Assembly: GCF_937898475.1 (NCBI RefSeq)
Contig: NZ_CALEJS010000016.1
Span: 248,001-312,000 of the forward strand
Reading direction: 5' to 3'
DNA from: an uncultured Chitinophaga sp.
GTDB taxonomy: Bacteria > Bacteroidota > Bacteroidia > Chitinophagales > Chitinophagaceae
Length of the DNA: 64,000 nucleotides
Part shown: positions 1 through 8,738 of the stretch, piece after piece
Numbering within the stretch: the first letter of the stretch is position 1
How the letters are laid out: each line of letters starts with the position of its first letter
The notes under the pieces: generated by a model
Database searches by the model: none
Told to the model about the DNA's origin: nothing
What the model saw: only the letters and a program-made list of their open reading frames with translations
Translations under genes and position numbers: made by a program

Positions 1-1360
1 TTCCCTTTGCAGCAGTACCGGCCCATCCGCCGTAAATATCGTGTACAGGTATAATGGGGTTCATACGGTAGGCCAGTGAGATGGCGTTACCTTCATTCAG
101 GTTGGTAAGCTGGGGATTGTCGCGGTAGGCGATCTGGATGTTCTCCCCGATGCGTACCCTGTTATGTACTGTGAACTCAGAATTGACGCGGATGGTATAG
201 CGCCTGAGGTAAGTGTTGAGCACCACCCCTTCCTGATTATAGTAGCCGAAACCAACGTAAAAGCGGGAATTATCGCTGCCGCCTGAGAGGCCCACAGAAT
301 GTTGCTGTATAGGCGCGGTGCGGGTAATTTCCTTGTACCAGTCGGTACCTGCTTTATTAGCCCTTACTATCTGGTAGATGGGGCCTTTATTAAAATCAAC
401 ATTGTACCTGCTGGGGTCAATGGCAGGGTTGCCTTCAAACACACCAGACTCGCTGCCTGCCAGGATATAATCGGGCAGTACTGGATTTACCCCATTGCCA
501 TATTGTGCATGGATGGGGTTTCCGTTGGGCTGCAGCTTTCCGGCGTTGCGTAATGCGGTCCAGGTCCAGTCTGCGGTTTCCTGTGGGCTCAGCATTTCAA
601 ACCCTTTGCCGGGATTTTGCCAGCCGTAGGAACCATCGTAGGTAACCTGCAGTTTACCACGGTTGCCACGCTTGGTGGTGATCACGATCACACCGGCAGA
701 AGCACGGGCGCCGTATATGGAAGCGGAGCCGGCGTCTTTCAGTACGGTGGTGGTTTCAATATCGAAGCTGTTGATGTTCTCAATGCTGAAGGTGGGCACC
801 CCATCTACAATGTAGAGCGGCTCGTTGCCTGCAAACGAGGCGAAGCCCCTGATACGTACCAGGCTGCTGGTACCCGGCTGGCCGGAACTTAATACGGTGA
901 GACCGGCTACGCGGCCCTGCAGCTGTTGTTCTGCGTTACCAGCAGGTACGGCCACCAGCTCTTTCGCTTTTACGGTAGAGACAGCGCCTACAATTTCTTT
1001 TCGCTGCTGGGTGGTATAGCCCGTTACCACCAGCTCGTTCAGGGAACTGGCAGATGTTTCGAGCTTAATGTCCATCGTGGAAGATGAACCTACTGTTACT
1101 TCCAGGGGTTTAAAGCCAACAAAGGATACTACCAGGGTGGCATTCTCGGGCACTGACAATGAAAAAGCACCGTTTACGTCGGTAACGGTGCCAGTGCTGG
1201 TTCCCTTTACCTGTACGGTTGCACCTAGTACAGGTTCACTATTTTCTGAAGAAGTAACTTTACCGGTGATCTTTTTAGTTTGGGCAAAGGTGCTGTTGCA
1301 GCAGAAGAGTATGAGCAAACAACAGCACCCCGCCACGAGATTGTGGTAGATTTTTTTCAT
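1..1360 (-). CDS. SusC/RagA-family TonB-linked outer membrane protein, N-terminal part (partial)
   Basis: This gene starts at the ATG complement at 1358-1360 and runs off the left edge, so about 453 residues are visible. Residues 1-27 form a signal peptide ending in STFAQ. A CarboxypepD_reg-like beta-sandwich follows at about 30-105 (KITGKVTSS, PVLGATVQVKGTSTGT), then the TonB plug from about 115. The plug shows VRIRGFASFAGNEPLYIVDG and the SusC hallmark VLKDAGSASIYGARASAGVIV. There is no STN domain, unlike the second SusC at 33760, so it is not expected to signal to an anti-sigma factor. SusC proteins are outer-membrane barrels that import glycans or other large ligands with a SusD lipoprotein; the partner would lie outside the window to the left. 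The ligand cannot be read from the sequence. Confidence 0.93.
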   Translation of the reverse strand, partial: MKKIYHNLVAGCCCLLILFCCNSTFAQTKKITGKVTSSENSEPVLGATVQVKGTSTGTVTDVNGAFSLSVPENATLVVSFVGFKPLEVTVGSSSTMDIKLETSASSLNELVVTGYTTQQRKEIVGAVSTVKAKELVAVPAGNAEQQLQGRVAGLTVLSSGQPGTSSLVRIRGFASFAGNEPLYIVDGVPTFSIENINSFDIETTTVLKDAGSASIYGARASAGVIVITTKRGNRGKLQVTYDGSYGWQNPGKGFEMLSPQETADWTWTALRNAGKLQPNGNPIHAQYGNGVNPVLPDYILAGSESGVFEGNPAIDPSRYNVDFNKGPIYQIVRANKAGTDWYKEITRTAPIQQHSVGLSGGSDNSRFYVGFGYYNQEGVVLNTYLRRYTIRVNSEFTVHNRVRIGENIQIAYRDNPQLTNLNEGNAISLAYRMNPIIPVHDIYGGWAGTAAKG

Positions 1361-1685
1361 AACGTGGCTTTATAAAGGCTTTAAGTGTGTGTAATTATAT
1401 TAGTAAGTTTTTTGAGTATAACAATTCACGGCACACAATATTAACATGACGACGCGATGGGATAATAATTTCTCCAGGCTTTAGATTTCTGGCTCTTCAG
1501 ATTTTGGTTGTTACAGTTTGTTTGTGTCTGTCTAATCTTCAACCAATTTATAACTTTATTTTAACAATTACAAGTGTTTATTTCACATTTTTTGAAAAAT
1601 CTTCGTGGATGATGAACATCTTATCTGCTAAAACAGCAGATTCATGCCAATACTTTATAATTTGTGATTAAAATTTATATCATAG
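1361..1685. other. Divergent intergenic region between susC and the TMEM220-like gene
   Basis: This is 325 bases of AT-rich DNA between two divergent genes, so it must hold both promoters. A 7-bp hairpin (ATCTGCT / AGCAGAT, 1623-1629 and 1635-1641) has no U-run and is not a terminator. A loose TA-N3-TTTG box lies at 1656-1664, just before the rightward gene. I see no RNA gene or coding frame. Confidence 0.5.
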
Positions 1686-2111
1686 ATGAAATCATTCATG
1701 AAAATATTCAATATCTTTTTTTGCCTGATATTTATCCTGTTTGCGGGTTTACAGTACAATGATCCGGACCCTTATATATGGATGCCCATCTACCTGTATA
1801 CCGCTGTGCTGTGCTTCCTGGCAGCCCGCAAGGATTTTTACCGCGGCGCTTACCTGGTGGGTATCCTGATTTACCTGGTGTACGCTACCTTTCTCTTCTT
1901 TGATAAATATGGCGTAATGGACTGGGCCACCAACCATCATGCAGAGAATATTGCGCAAAGCATGAAAGCCGGCAAACCCTGGATAGAAGAAACCCGTGAA
2001 TTTTTTGGCCTTTTTATCCTGATTGTGGTACTGCTGGTGAATTACACTTATGCCAGCCAGCGGATGGAGAAGAAAACCCGCAAAAAGATGATGAAAATAA
2101 AGACCCGGTAA
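1686..2111 (+). CDS. TMEM220-like small membrane protein
   Basis: This is a 141-residue integral membrane protein. It has about four hydrophobic stretches (roughly 6-22, 31-47, 53-70 and 105-122) and a basic C-terminal tail (EKKTRKKMMKIKTR). The conserved motif LQYNDPDPYIWMPIYLYTA near residues 22-40 is typical of the transmembrane family 220 (TMEM220, PF15071), for which I know no established biochemical role. It stands alone on the plus strand between leftward genes, and its stop lies 77 bases from the end of the convergent thioredoxin gene. The family call is good; the function is unknown. Confidence 0.82.
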   Translation: MKSFMKIFNIFFCLIFILFAGLQYNDPDPYIWMPIYLYTAVLCFLAARKDFYRGAYLVGILIYLVYATFLFFDKYGVMDWATNHHAENIAQSMKAGKPWIEETREFFGLFILIVVLLVNYTYASQRMEKKTRKKMMKIKTR

Positions 2112-2187
2112 TTGCTTACCGGGCCTGTATAATACTATTTTAACAAAATGTGCCGAAGCAAGGAGAAGCCTAATAATATCTCCCTAC

Positions 2188-3309
2188 CTAATAATATCTC
2201 CCTATCAGCTTATGTTCTACAATCGCCCTGCGTAATTCCATCATATCAACGGCTCCCTGTTTACGATAGATCACTTTGCCACCGGGTTCTACCAGTAAGG
2301 TATAGGGCAGCGCGCCCTGCCATTGCGGGTCTATGGCGTCTATCAGCTGATATTTATCTCCGCCGCTGTAGATGTAGTTTTTATTGGATGCTTCCATCTT
2401 TTTCAGCATAGACAAAGCCTTTGCCATTTTATCCGTGTTATCGGTTGTAATGGTAATAAATTCAAAGTCACGCTCGCGGTACATACGATCTGTGTTTACA
2501 AACTCCGGCAGTTCCTGTACACATGGGCCGCACCAGGTGGCCCATACGTTGATCAGGCGCAGCTTATCGCCGTTGTTGCTCACCAGCTCCTTCACACCCT
2601 GGGCATTGAGCGAGTCCAGCGTTACGGGGCGTCTGGCCCATTCGTCATGAATCTTTTTATTGAGCTCATCTTTCCAGGCCCATTTGATAGAACAGCCGAA
2701 TGTTTTCTGCACCGGGTGCTGTACTTCCCCCCCTTTTAAGACGGCGTCTATCGCATTGCGGATATCTTCCGCCTGACCTGTGCCCGGTTTTTCTTTGGCG
2801 TCCAGGCGGCCGGTATAGCGCAGTTTGCGGGCGGCGTCGAACACAAAAGCCTGCGGGGTGGCTATCGGGCCGTAGGCGATAGAAACTTTCTGGTCGTCGC
2901 CATCATAGAGATAAGGGAAGTTGAATGCATGTTGTTTGGCCCGGAGCTGCATTTCTTCGTAGCTATCGCTCATTTCGGTATAGCCCAGCTCTCCCAGGTT
3001 TACCGCCTTGGGACTGTTGGGCGAGATCACCACCACTGCTACCTGCTGCTGCGCATAATCCTTTGCCAGCTGTTTGATACGTTCCTCATATGCTTGTGCC
3101 GTAGGGCAGTGATTGCAGCTGAAGATGACGGCCAGCACTTTGGCTTTGCTGAAACTGCCCAGGGTGTAAGTCTTTCCGTCTGTGCCCTTCAGGGAAAAGG
3201 AGGGAGCTGCCGCCCCTATGGACAATGTTACCGGCTCAGGGTGGCTGCTTTGGGCCATGGCGGGTAATACGAACAGGAATGCCAGCAGGTGGAGGACGTG
3301 TTTTTTCAT
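2188..3309 (-). CDS. Secreted double-thioredoxin-fold protein (AhpC/TSA-like plus TlpA-like)
   Basis: The protein has 373 residues with a signal peptide (MKKHVLHLLAFLFVLPAMAQ). The first redoxin domain, about residues 30-195, has the active-site-like motif C65-N-H-C68 in the family often annotated as thioredoxin or redoxin-domain protein. The second domain, about 230-370, is TlpA/ResA-like with W259-C260-G-P-C263 and a cis-proline region at ALPYTLLVEP. TlpA-type proteins reduce periplasmic disulfides and support cytochrome c maturation. The adjacent genes encode c-type cytochromes, so a redox-partner role is plausible but inferred. It is the last gene of the leftward cluster and is separated from the upstream large fusion gene by a terminator hairpin at 3380-3407, so it may have its own promoter. 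Confidence 0.88.
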   Translation of the reverse strand: MKKHVLHLLAFLFVLPAMAQSSHPEPVTLSIGAAAPSFSLKGTDGKTYTLGSFSKAKVLAVIFSCNHCPTAQAYEERIKQLAKDYAQQQVAVVVISPNSPKAVNLGELGYTEMSDSYEEMQLRAKQHAFNFPYLYDGDDQKVSIAYGPIATPQAFVFDAARKLRYTGRLDAKEKPGTGQAEDIRNAIDAVLKGGEVQHPVQKTFGCSIKWAWKDELNKKIHDEWARRPVTLDSLNAQGVKELVSNNGDKLRLINVWATWCGPCVQELPEFVNTDRMYRERDFEFITITTDNTDKMAKALSMLKKMEASNKNYIYSGGDKYQLIDAIDPQWQGALPYTLLVEPGGKVIYRKQGAVDMMELRRAIVEHKLIGRYY

Positions 3310-3379
3310 AACCGGAAAAGATATTGAAAGAAGAAGATAGGAAAAGATTCCGGGATTTGGAAGGGGTTTGGCAACAGAA

Positions 3380-3407
3380 AGGGGCCGCTCTTTGCTGAGC
3401 GGCCCCT
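3380..3407 (-). terminator. Rho-independent-type terminator hairpin
   Basis: A perfect 11-bp stem (AGGGGCCGCTC, 3380-3390, with GAGCGGCCCCT, 3397-3407) has a 6-base loop. In leftward transcripts it is followed by UUUC, a weak U-run. It lies 30 bases beyond the stop of the ThuA/GSDH fusion gene and before the thioredoxin gene. Confidence 0.75.
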
Positions 3408-3436
3408 ATTTAATTAAATAGCATGTATAATCTATG

Positions 3437-6400
3437 TTATCTCGACAATAATTGCCAGTAACCTACTCCCAGCGGTGTTTGCTCTGCCGGGTCCGCCGCT
3501 TTGATATGGAAATACAGGGTATGTTTCTTTCCATCTGAAAGCGGGCTGAAGCTGATCAGTCCTGTGTTGGGTGCACCAACTTTAGCGCCGGGCCCGATGG
3601 TTACTTCGCCCAGTTTAGTTCCCTGCAGGTTATCCAGGAAAACCTCTACCACATAACCATGCTGTGGCACCTGTTGCAGGAAGTAAACGGCTTCAATGCC
3701 ATTTACATCTGTCAGGTCAAGATCATTATAAGCGGCCCAGCCCTGTGTATTGGCGGCTGGTATCAGCAATTTCAAACCATTGGCATTATAGGTGGAAACG
3801 CCATCTGCTTTGTCATATTCGCCGGCTGCCAGTCTGGAATTGAACAGCTCAACCGCTGCTGTGCCGGTAATAGGTTTGATGCCGGCGCCGCCTTTATCTG
3901 TATAGCTGGCCAGCAGGTAGAGCACGCCTTTATCTTTCAGCGGGTTGCCTACCGTAGGATCAATGTCGCCAGTGAGCGGCAATGATGCCGGCTTTTTAGC
4001 GTCTGCAGATTGCGACATGATCCATTCTACGATCTGGTGCGCTTCACCGCTGGTGATGGTGGGGTGTGCAGACATGGCTGTTTCACCCCATACACCGCCG
4101 CCGCCTTTAATGATCTTATCGGCCAGGTAATCAGGTGCAGCAGGATCGTTCTTATATTTCTCCGCTACTTCCTTAAAGGAAGGACCGATGGACTTTTCAT
4201 CAAGCTTGTGACAGGTTTTACAATCGCTGGACTCCATGATGTTCTTGCCTGCAATAGCGCCGGAGATGATCTGGTGGCCCTGCGGCAGGGCTGCTTTATC
4301 TTTACCTTCCACGTATTCTGCCTTTACAAAAACATTGGCGGCATCCAGTTTACCGCTTGCACTGCTACCATCTTCCTTATCGTCTATTGTAACGGTATAG
4401 TGTACCTGTTTACCGGGGAAGTAGAACATCTTATTGCCGGTGATAGCAATCTTTACATCAGGCGTTTCATTACCGGCGTACAAGGTGGTGGTATAGCTGC
4501 GGGTGTGTGCGCCCTTATCATCAGACACTTCTACCGCTACCGGGTATTCACCGGCCTGGGAATAAGTGTATTCTACTTCAGGCTCGGTGGTTTCCTTCTT
4601 ACTGCCATCACCGAAGAACCACAGGTAAGTAAGTTTATCTCCATCCGGGTCAATAGAATTCTTTGCGTTCAGCTTTACTTTAAAGGGCAGTCCGCCGGTA
4701 AGTTTATTTACGTTCAGCACTGCTTTGGGCGCACGGTTACCGCCGTTGTAATCAATACGGGCCAGTGCAGCGTCGGGGTTCTTGCTGAACCAACCGTTGC
4801 CATACTCCAGTATATACAACCGGCCGTCGGGGCCCATTTCCATATCGATAGGCGCATTCAGCTTGGTGTGTTCCATGAAGGGCTCCATCTTGGAATAGCT
4901 GCCATCAGCGTTCATGGTTACGGCTTTGATCCAGCCGCGTACCCAGTCATATATCAACAGCTTGCCATCGTAGTAGTCAGGAAAGCGAGTTTCTTTCGGA
5001 TAGAATTCGCTGTAATAAACAGGTCCTGCCATGGCATTGCGGCCGCCGCTGCCCACCTGCGGGAAGTCGGGCGACTTAGCATACGGGTACCAGATAAATG
5101 CAGGCTGCGCAGGCGGCAGGTTTTTGAGGCCCGTGTTATTGCGGGAATTGTTCACCGGCTTGGCCGGGTCAAACGCAGGACCGCTTTCACCTGTTTCATA
5201 ATTATATGCATGATAGGCATAGTTGTTCCCCACAAAGAAGGGGTAACCAAAATTGCCTGCTTTCTTTGCCTGGTTCACTTCATCATAACCACGCGGGCCA
5301 CGGTTAGGATCATCGTTATTGGCATCAGGTCCTACTTCGCCCCAGTAGAGGTAGTTGGTCTTTTTATCTACCGAAATACGGTAAGGGTTGCGGGTACCCA
5401 TTACGTAGATCTCAGGGCGGGTACCAGGTGTACCGGGTTTGAAGAGGTTGCCTTCAGGAATACCGTAGGTGCCGTCTGCGTTCACTTTCAAACGCAGGAT
5501 CTTACCGCGCAGGTCATTGGTATTACCCGAGGTACGGCGATCATCATACTGGAGATGACCGGGGCGATCATCCAGCGGGGCGTAGCCTTTGCTCACGTAT
5601 TTCTGCCCGGGTTCGTCAAAGGGAGTACTGTTATCGCCGGTAGAGAGGTACAGCAGGCCATCGCCGCCAAAGGTCAGCGAGCCGCCGGTGTGGCAGCAGA
5701 TCTGACGTTGAGAGTACAGTTGCAATATCACCTTTTCAGATGCGGTGTCTAACTGGTTATTCTCAAACTTAAAGCGGGACAACCTGTTCACAGACGTATC
5801 TGCCGGTGAATAGTACATATATATATAGTGATTGTTCTTGAAATCCGGATCGGCGGTAATGCCCAGCAGGCCTTCTTCTGCGTTTACGTGGGGCACATCT
5901 GTTTTGTGATATACATTCAGCTTGCCTACCTGTGTAAGTTTGCGGTTAGTCTGATCCCATAACAGTATCTCTCCGCGGCGTTGTACCACCAGGATGCTGA
6001 GATCTGGCAGGATGGCCATCTCTGTAGGTTCGAAGAATTCACCGGATACCAGTACGTTCTTGGTAAAGCGGTCTTCTTCGGGCACCCTTTTGGTGGTAGC
6101 TTTGGCATAGTCCATGATCTGGTTTTTGCCTATGGCATAACGGATACCGCCGAGGATGTGCTGCAGAAAAGCGGTTTCCTTATAGCTTTCTTCGGTATGG
6201 CCCAGCGCTGTATAGAATGCGCGGCCACCATCATATTCGTGATACCAGCTGATGGGGTGATCGGCGCCCATGGTGCCGCCCTGGTAGGTCTTTTCGTCTA
6301 ACGTTATCAGCACATGGGTGCTCTTGTTCACGTTCCTGAAATTATACCATTCATCTGTGTGCTCCCATTTGTCGGGCAGTTCTTTGGTAGCGGGGAAGGT

Positions 6401-6853
6401 TTTATCCTTTACCCTGAGGGTGGCTTTGTGCACGCCGGGAGGATGGCTGTCAAAATAGGCGCCTACCATTTTACCATACCATCCCCAGTCATATTCTGTA
6501 TCAGTAGCGGAATGTATACCTACAAAGCCGCCGCCTGCCTGGATATATCTTTCAAAATCAGCTTCCTGGTAATTGTTCAGTATATCACCGGTCGTGTTCA
6601 GGAAGATTACAGCTGCGTATTGCTGCAGGGAGTCTTCGGTAAAGCGGGCTGCATTTTCTGTAGTGTCTACATCAAAGCCGTTTTCCTGTCCTAACAGCTG
6701 TATGGCTTTGATACCGGCAGGGATAGCTGCATGGCGATAACCCGTTGTTTTGGAAAATACCAGTACTTTGGGTTTACCAGGACGGGTTTTGCTGCAACCG
6801 CTCATGAGGGCGCCCATGCCCAGCATGACGGTAATAAGAAGTATGTATCTCAT
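3437..6853 (-). CDS. Multidomain ThuA / PQQ-dependent sugar dehydrogenase / PKD / cytochrome c / CBM6-like lipoprotein
   Basis: This is a 1138-residue exported lipoprotein with lipobox LMSGC (Cys20). Modules in order: a ThuA-like glutamine-amidotransferase fold (about 28-245, LVFSKTTGYRH and FVGIHSATDTEYDW); a glucose/sorbosone dehydrogenase beta-propeller (about 265-700, with the likely catalytic His in CCHTGGSLTFGGDGLLYLST and the Ca/PQQ region WGEVGPDANNDDP); a PKD domain (about 705-795, WFFGDGS); a c-type cytochrome (about 865-950, heme motif CKTCH near 880 and likely axial Met in ETAMSAHP); and a C-terminal CBM6-like beta-sandwich. The propeller should oxidise a sugar with PQQ and pass electrons to the fused heme. 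The substrate is unknown. Standalone ThuA and cytochrome c genes lie just upstream in the same direction. Confidence 0.92.
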   Translation of the reverse strand: MRYILLITVMLGMGALMSGCSKTRPGKPKVLVFSKTTGYRHAAIPAGIKAIQLLGQENGFDVDTTENAARFTEDSLQQYAAVIFLNTTGDILNNYQEADFERYIQAGGGFVGIHSATDTEYDWGWYGKMVGAYFDSHPPGVHKATLRVKDKTFPATKELPDKWEHTDEWYNFRNVNKSTHVLITLDEKTYQGGTMGADHPISWYHEYDGGRAFYTALGHTEESYKETAFLQHILGGIRYAIGKNQIMDYAKATTKRVPEEDRFTKNVLVSGEFFEPTEMAILPDLSILVVQRRGEILLWDQTNRKLTQVGKLNVYHKTDVPHVNAEEGLLGITADPDFKNNHYIYMYYSPADTSVNRLSRFKFENNQLDTASEKVILQLYSQRQICCHTGGSLTFGGDGLLYLSTGDNSTPFDEPGQKYVSKGYAPLDDRPGHLQYDDRRTSGNTNDLRGKILRLKVNADGTYGIPEGNLFKPGTPGTRPEIYVMGTRNPYRISVDKKTNYLYWGEVGPDANNDDPNRGPRGYDEVNQAKKAGNFGYPFFVGNNYAYHAYNYETGESGPAFDPAKPVNNSRNNTGLKNLPPAQPAFIWYPYAKSPDFPQVGSGGRNAMAGPVYYSEFYPKETRFPDYYDGKLLIYDWVRGWIKAVTMNADGSYSKMEPFMEHTKLNAPIDMEMGPDGRLYILEYGNGWFSKNPDAALARIDYNGGNRAPKAVLNVNKLTGGLPFKVKLNAKNSIDPDGDKLTYLWFFGDGSKKETTEPEVEYTYSQAGEYPVAVEVSDDKGAHTRSYTTTLYAGNETPDVKIAITGNKMFYFPGKQVHYTVTIDDKEDGSSASGKLDAANVFVKAEYVEGKDKAALPQGHQIISGAIAGKNIMESSDCKTCHKLDEKSIGPSFKEVAEKYKNDPAAPDYLADKIIKGGGGVWGETAMSAHPTITSGEAHQIVEWIMSQSADAKKPASLPLTGDIDPTVGNPLKDKGVLYLLASYTDKGGAGIKPITGTAAVELFNSRLAAGEYDKADGVSTYNANGLKLLIPAANTQGWAAYNDLDLTDVNGIEAVYFLQQVPQHGYVVEVFLDNLQGTKLGEVTIGPGAKVGAPNTGLISFSPLSDGKKHTLYFHIKAADPAEQTPLGVGYWQLLSR

Positions 6854-6870
6854 TTTTCAGTGTGTGCGTT

Positions 6871-7614
6871 CTATGCTTTCTTTTTTCCGTGTGAACCCAT
6901 GGCGTAGCGGATGCCGCCCAACACATGCTGCAGATACAGCGGATCTTCATAGGATTCTTTGGTATGGCCCAGTTCTGTGTAAAAGGCGCGGCCGCCATCA
7001 AAATTGTGATACCAGCACATGGGATGGTTGTCCCCGTTCTTTCCGCCTTCATATGAGCTTTCGTCTATCTTGATAAGCACATGGGTATCTGGATTTATAT
7101 TTTTAAAGTTATACCATTCGTCTTTACGTACCCATTGTTCCGGCAGATGTTTGGTGGCTGCGTTGTTGCGGTCTACTACCAGCAGTTTGGCTTCCTGCTG
7201 TTTAGGATGGCTCAGGAAGTAAGCGCCTACCAGTTTGTTATACCAGGGCCAGTCGTACTCGGTATCTGTGGCTGCATGAATACCAATAAATCCGCCACCG
7301 TTACGGATATACGCTTCCATGGCAGCCTGCTGTGCTTCGTCCAGCACATTGCCGGTGGTACTGAGGAACATGATGGCGGAATATTGTTTAAGATTTTCAG
7401 GGGTAAACACGCTGGCATCTTCGGTAGTATCTACTGTAAAACCGTTTTCGTTGCCCAGCTTTATCATGGCCAGTTTGCCAACCGGTATGGCGTCATGCCG
7501 GAAGCCCGTTGTTTTAGAGAACACCAGCAGTTTAGGTTTTGCTTTGGGCTTTGCCTGTAGTGACAACAGGGCTCCAACGAGGAGCAGCAGGAGGGAGAGT
7601 TTTTTTGTGAACAT
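6871..7614 (-). CDS. ThuA domain-containing secreted protein
   Basis: The protein has 247 residues: a signal peptide (MFTKKLSLLLLLVGALLSLQA) followed by one ThuA domain filling the rest. Conserved stretches are LLVFSKTTGFRHDAIP, GGGFIGIHAATDTEYDWPWY and GGRAFYTELGHTKESY. ThuA proteins have a class I glutamine-amidotransferase-like fold and were named from trehalose utilisation in rhizobia, where ThuB makes 3-keto-trehalose; the activity of ThuA itself is not firmly known. It is strongly similar throughout to the N-terminal module of the downstream 1138-residue protein (3437-6853), 17 bases away, so the two probably arose by duplication and are co-transcribed. Confidence 0.93.
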   Translation of the reverse strand: MFTKKLSLLLLLVGALLSLQAKPKAKPKLLVFSKTTGFRHDAIPVGKLAMIKLGNENGFTVDTTEDASVFTPENLKQYSAIMFLSTTGNVLDEAQQAAMEAYIRNGGGFIGIHAATDTEYDWPWYNKLVGAYFLSHPKQQEAKLLVVDRNNAATKHLPEQWVRKDEWYNFKNINPDTHVLIKIDESSYEGGKNGDNHPMCWYHNFDGGRAFYTELGHTKESYEDPLYLQHVLGGIRYAMGSHGKKKA

Positions 7615-7647
7615 AAGGTGGATTTGAGCGTCAATCAGGAATCAACA

Positions 7648-7730
7648 ATTAATAATTAAGAATTAAGAATTGCCGCTATTGTGCCCTGTCAGGACACTCC
7701 TGCACTAATTATTAATTCTTAATTATTAAT
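7648..7730. repeat. AT-rich intergenic hairpin element
   Basis: Arms 7648-7666 and 7712-7730 are perfect 19-bp inverted repeats built from TAATTA and AAGAATTAA words. They enclose a 45-base G+C-richer loop that itself contains TGTCAGGACA. The element fills the gap between the DUF1080 and ThuA genes. It resembles the elements at 10299-10488. There is no clear U-run, so a terminator role is uncertain. Confidence 0.8.
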
Positions 7731-7751
7731 ACTAATTCTTCATTACTGAGT

Positions 7752-8477
7752 TTAGAGGGTCCGTATTTTAATATCTCTATACCAAACTTTATTGCCGTGG
7801 TCCTGCAGGGCGATGTGGCCTTTGCTGTATTTGGCAAAGCCGGGCCAGGTTTTGAATTTGCTGTTGGCCAGCAGTTCTTTCCATTCGTCTGAGCCGATCA
7901 CTACAGATACGGTTTCTACGCCGTTGAGCCACAGGGTCAGGTGTTTGTCTTTCTGGCGGATCTTTACCTGGTTCCACTCTCCTACCGGTTTAACGGCGTT
8001 CTTTGCAGACTTCTTCAGGTCATACAGATCGCCGGAATTGTGTTTGGTGATCTTGCCGTCAGGATGTTTGGCGTCATCAAGTACCTGCATTTCAGGACCA
8101 GTGAGATAGGTTTGTTTGAACTCCGGGTCTTCGTGCACGTTGAAGATAATACCGCTGTTCCCGCCTTCGGATATTTTCCATTGCAGGGACAGTTCGTAGT
8201 TCTCATATTCATCGTTGGTAACGAGGTCGCCACCATGAGCGCCGCCTTCTTTCGCAGCGGGATCCAGTTCAAGGGCGCCGTCCACTACTTTCCAGGCGGG
8301 GCTTACATCCTTCTGAAGGTAAGTATGCCATCCATTGGTGGTAGTGCCGTCAAACAGTAGTTTCCAGCCGTTCTTTTGCTCTTTGGCCGAGAGCTTGTTA
8401 ACACTTTGCGCCATTGATTCAGACGTGCAGATCAATGCTCCCAGTAAAAGGGCGGAGCTTATCAGGATCTTCTTCAT
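7752..8477 (-). CDS. DUF1080 (3-keto-disaccharide hydrolase family) secreted protein
   Basis: This is a 241-residue protein with a signal peptide ending SMAQ (about 1-24) and a single DUF1080/PF06439 domain over residues 36-241. Typical features are GWKLLFDGTTTNGWHTY at the domain start, NSGIIFNVHED in the middle and GHIALQDHGNKVWYRDIKIR at the end. The fold is a concanavalin-like jelly roll. Members of this family have been shown to cleave glycosides that carry a 3-keto group, which is why the family now has that name; activity on any particular sugar here is inferred. It sits between the cytochrome c and ThuA genes in the leftward sugar-oxidation cluster. The N-terminal signal implies action in the periplasm or outside. 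Confidence 0.92.
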   Translation of the reverse strand: MKKILISSALLLGALICTSESMAQSVNKLSAKEQKNGWKLLFDGTTTNGWHTYLQKDVSPAWKVVDGALELDPAAKEGGAHGGDLVTNDEYENYELSLQWKISEGGNSGIIFNVHEDPEFKQTYLTGPEMQVLDDAKHPDGKITKHNSGDLYDLKKSAKNAVKPVGEWNQVKIRQKDKHLTLWLNGVETVSVVIGSDEWKELLANSKFKTWPGFAKYSKGHIALQDHGNKVWYRDIKIRTL

Positions 8478-8550
8478 AACTGAGTACTTTTAGAATTTTA
8501 GCAGCCTGTAAAGTATACAAGAATAATTGGTTTTCCTTGTTGTTTTTTAT

Positions 8551-8570
8551 GAGCGGAACCTGGGTTCCGC
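8551..8570. promoter_or_regulatory. Small GC-rich hairpin upstream of DUF1080 gene
   Basis: The inverted repeat GCGGAACC (8553-8560) / GGTTCCGC (8563-8570) has a 2-base spacer and lies about 75 bases upstream of the DUF1080 start. In the leftward direction it is followed by A-rich, not U-rich, sequence, so it is not a normal terminator. It could be an operator or a leader structure; nothing proves either. Confidence 0.35.
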
Positions 8571-8666
8571 CACCGTATATTCTCCGGGTGTATGCTGGCA
8601 ATGATTTTCTACGCGCGCCGGTAACAGCGGCCGCATGGTTTCCTGGGTAAATACCTAACGGTTAAT

Positions 8667-8724
8667 GCAGAACGCTTAACGCAAAATGCAGGATGCGTTC
8701 GGCATTTTGCGTTAAGCGTTCTGC
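8667..8724 (-). terminator. Long perfect hairpin after cytochrome c gene
   Basis: Arms 8667-8689 and 8702-8724 pair over 23 bp without mismatch (left arm begins GCAGAACGCTTAACGC), with a 12-base loop. It begins 15 bases past the stop of the cytochrome c gene on the leftward strand and probably ends or stabilises that transcript. There is no long U-run. The arm repeats the word AACGC, as in the other word-built hairpins of this window. Confidence 0.65.
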
Positions 8725-8738
8725 GTAATTAAATCAAT

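Noticed and set aside
4010..5752. A 580-residue open frame on the plus strand opposite the dehydrogenase module
   Set aside because: It is a shadow of the codon pattern of the real leftward gene. It has no family motif or plausible domain order.
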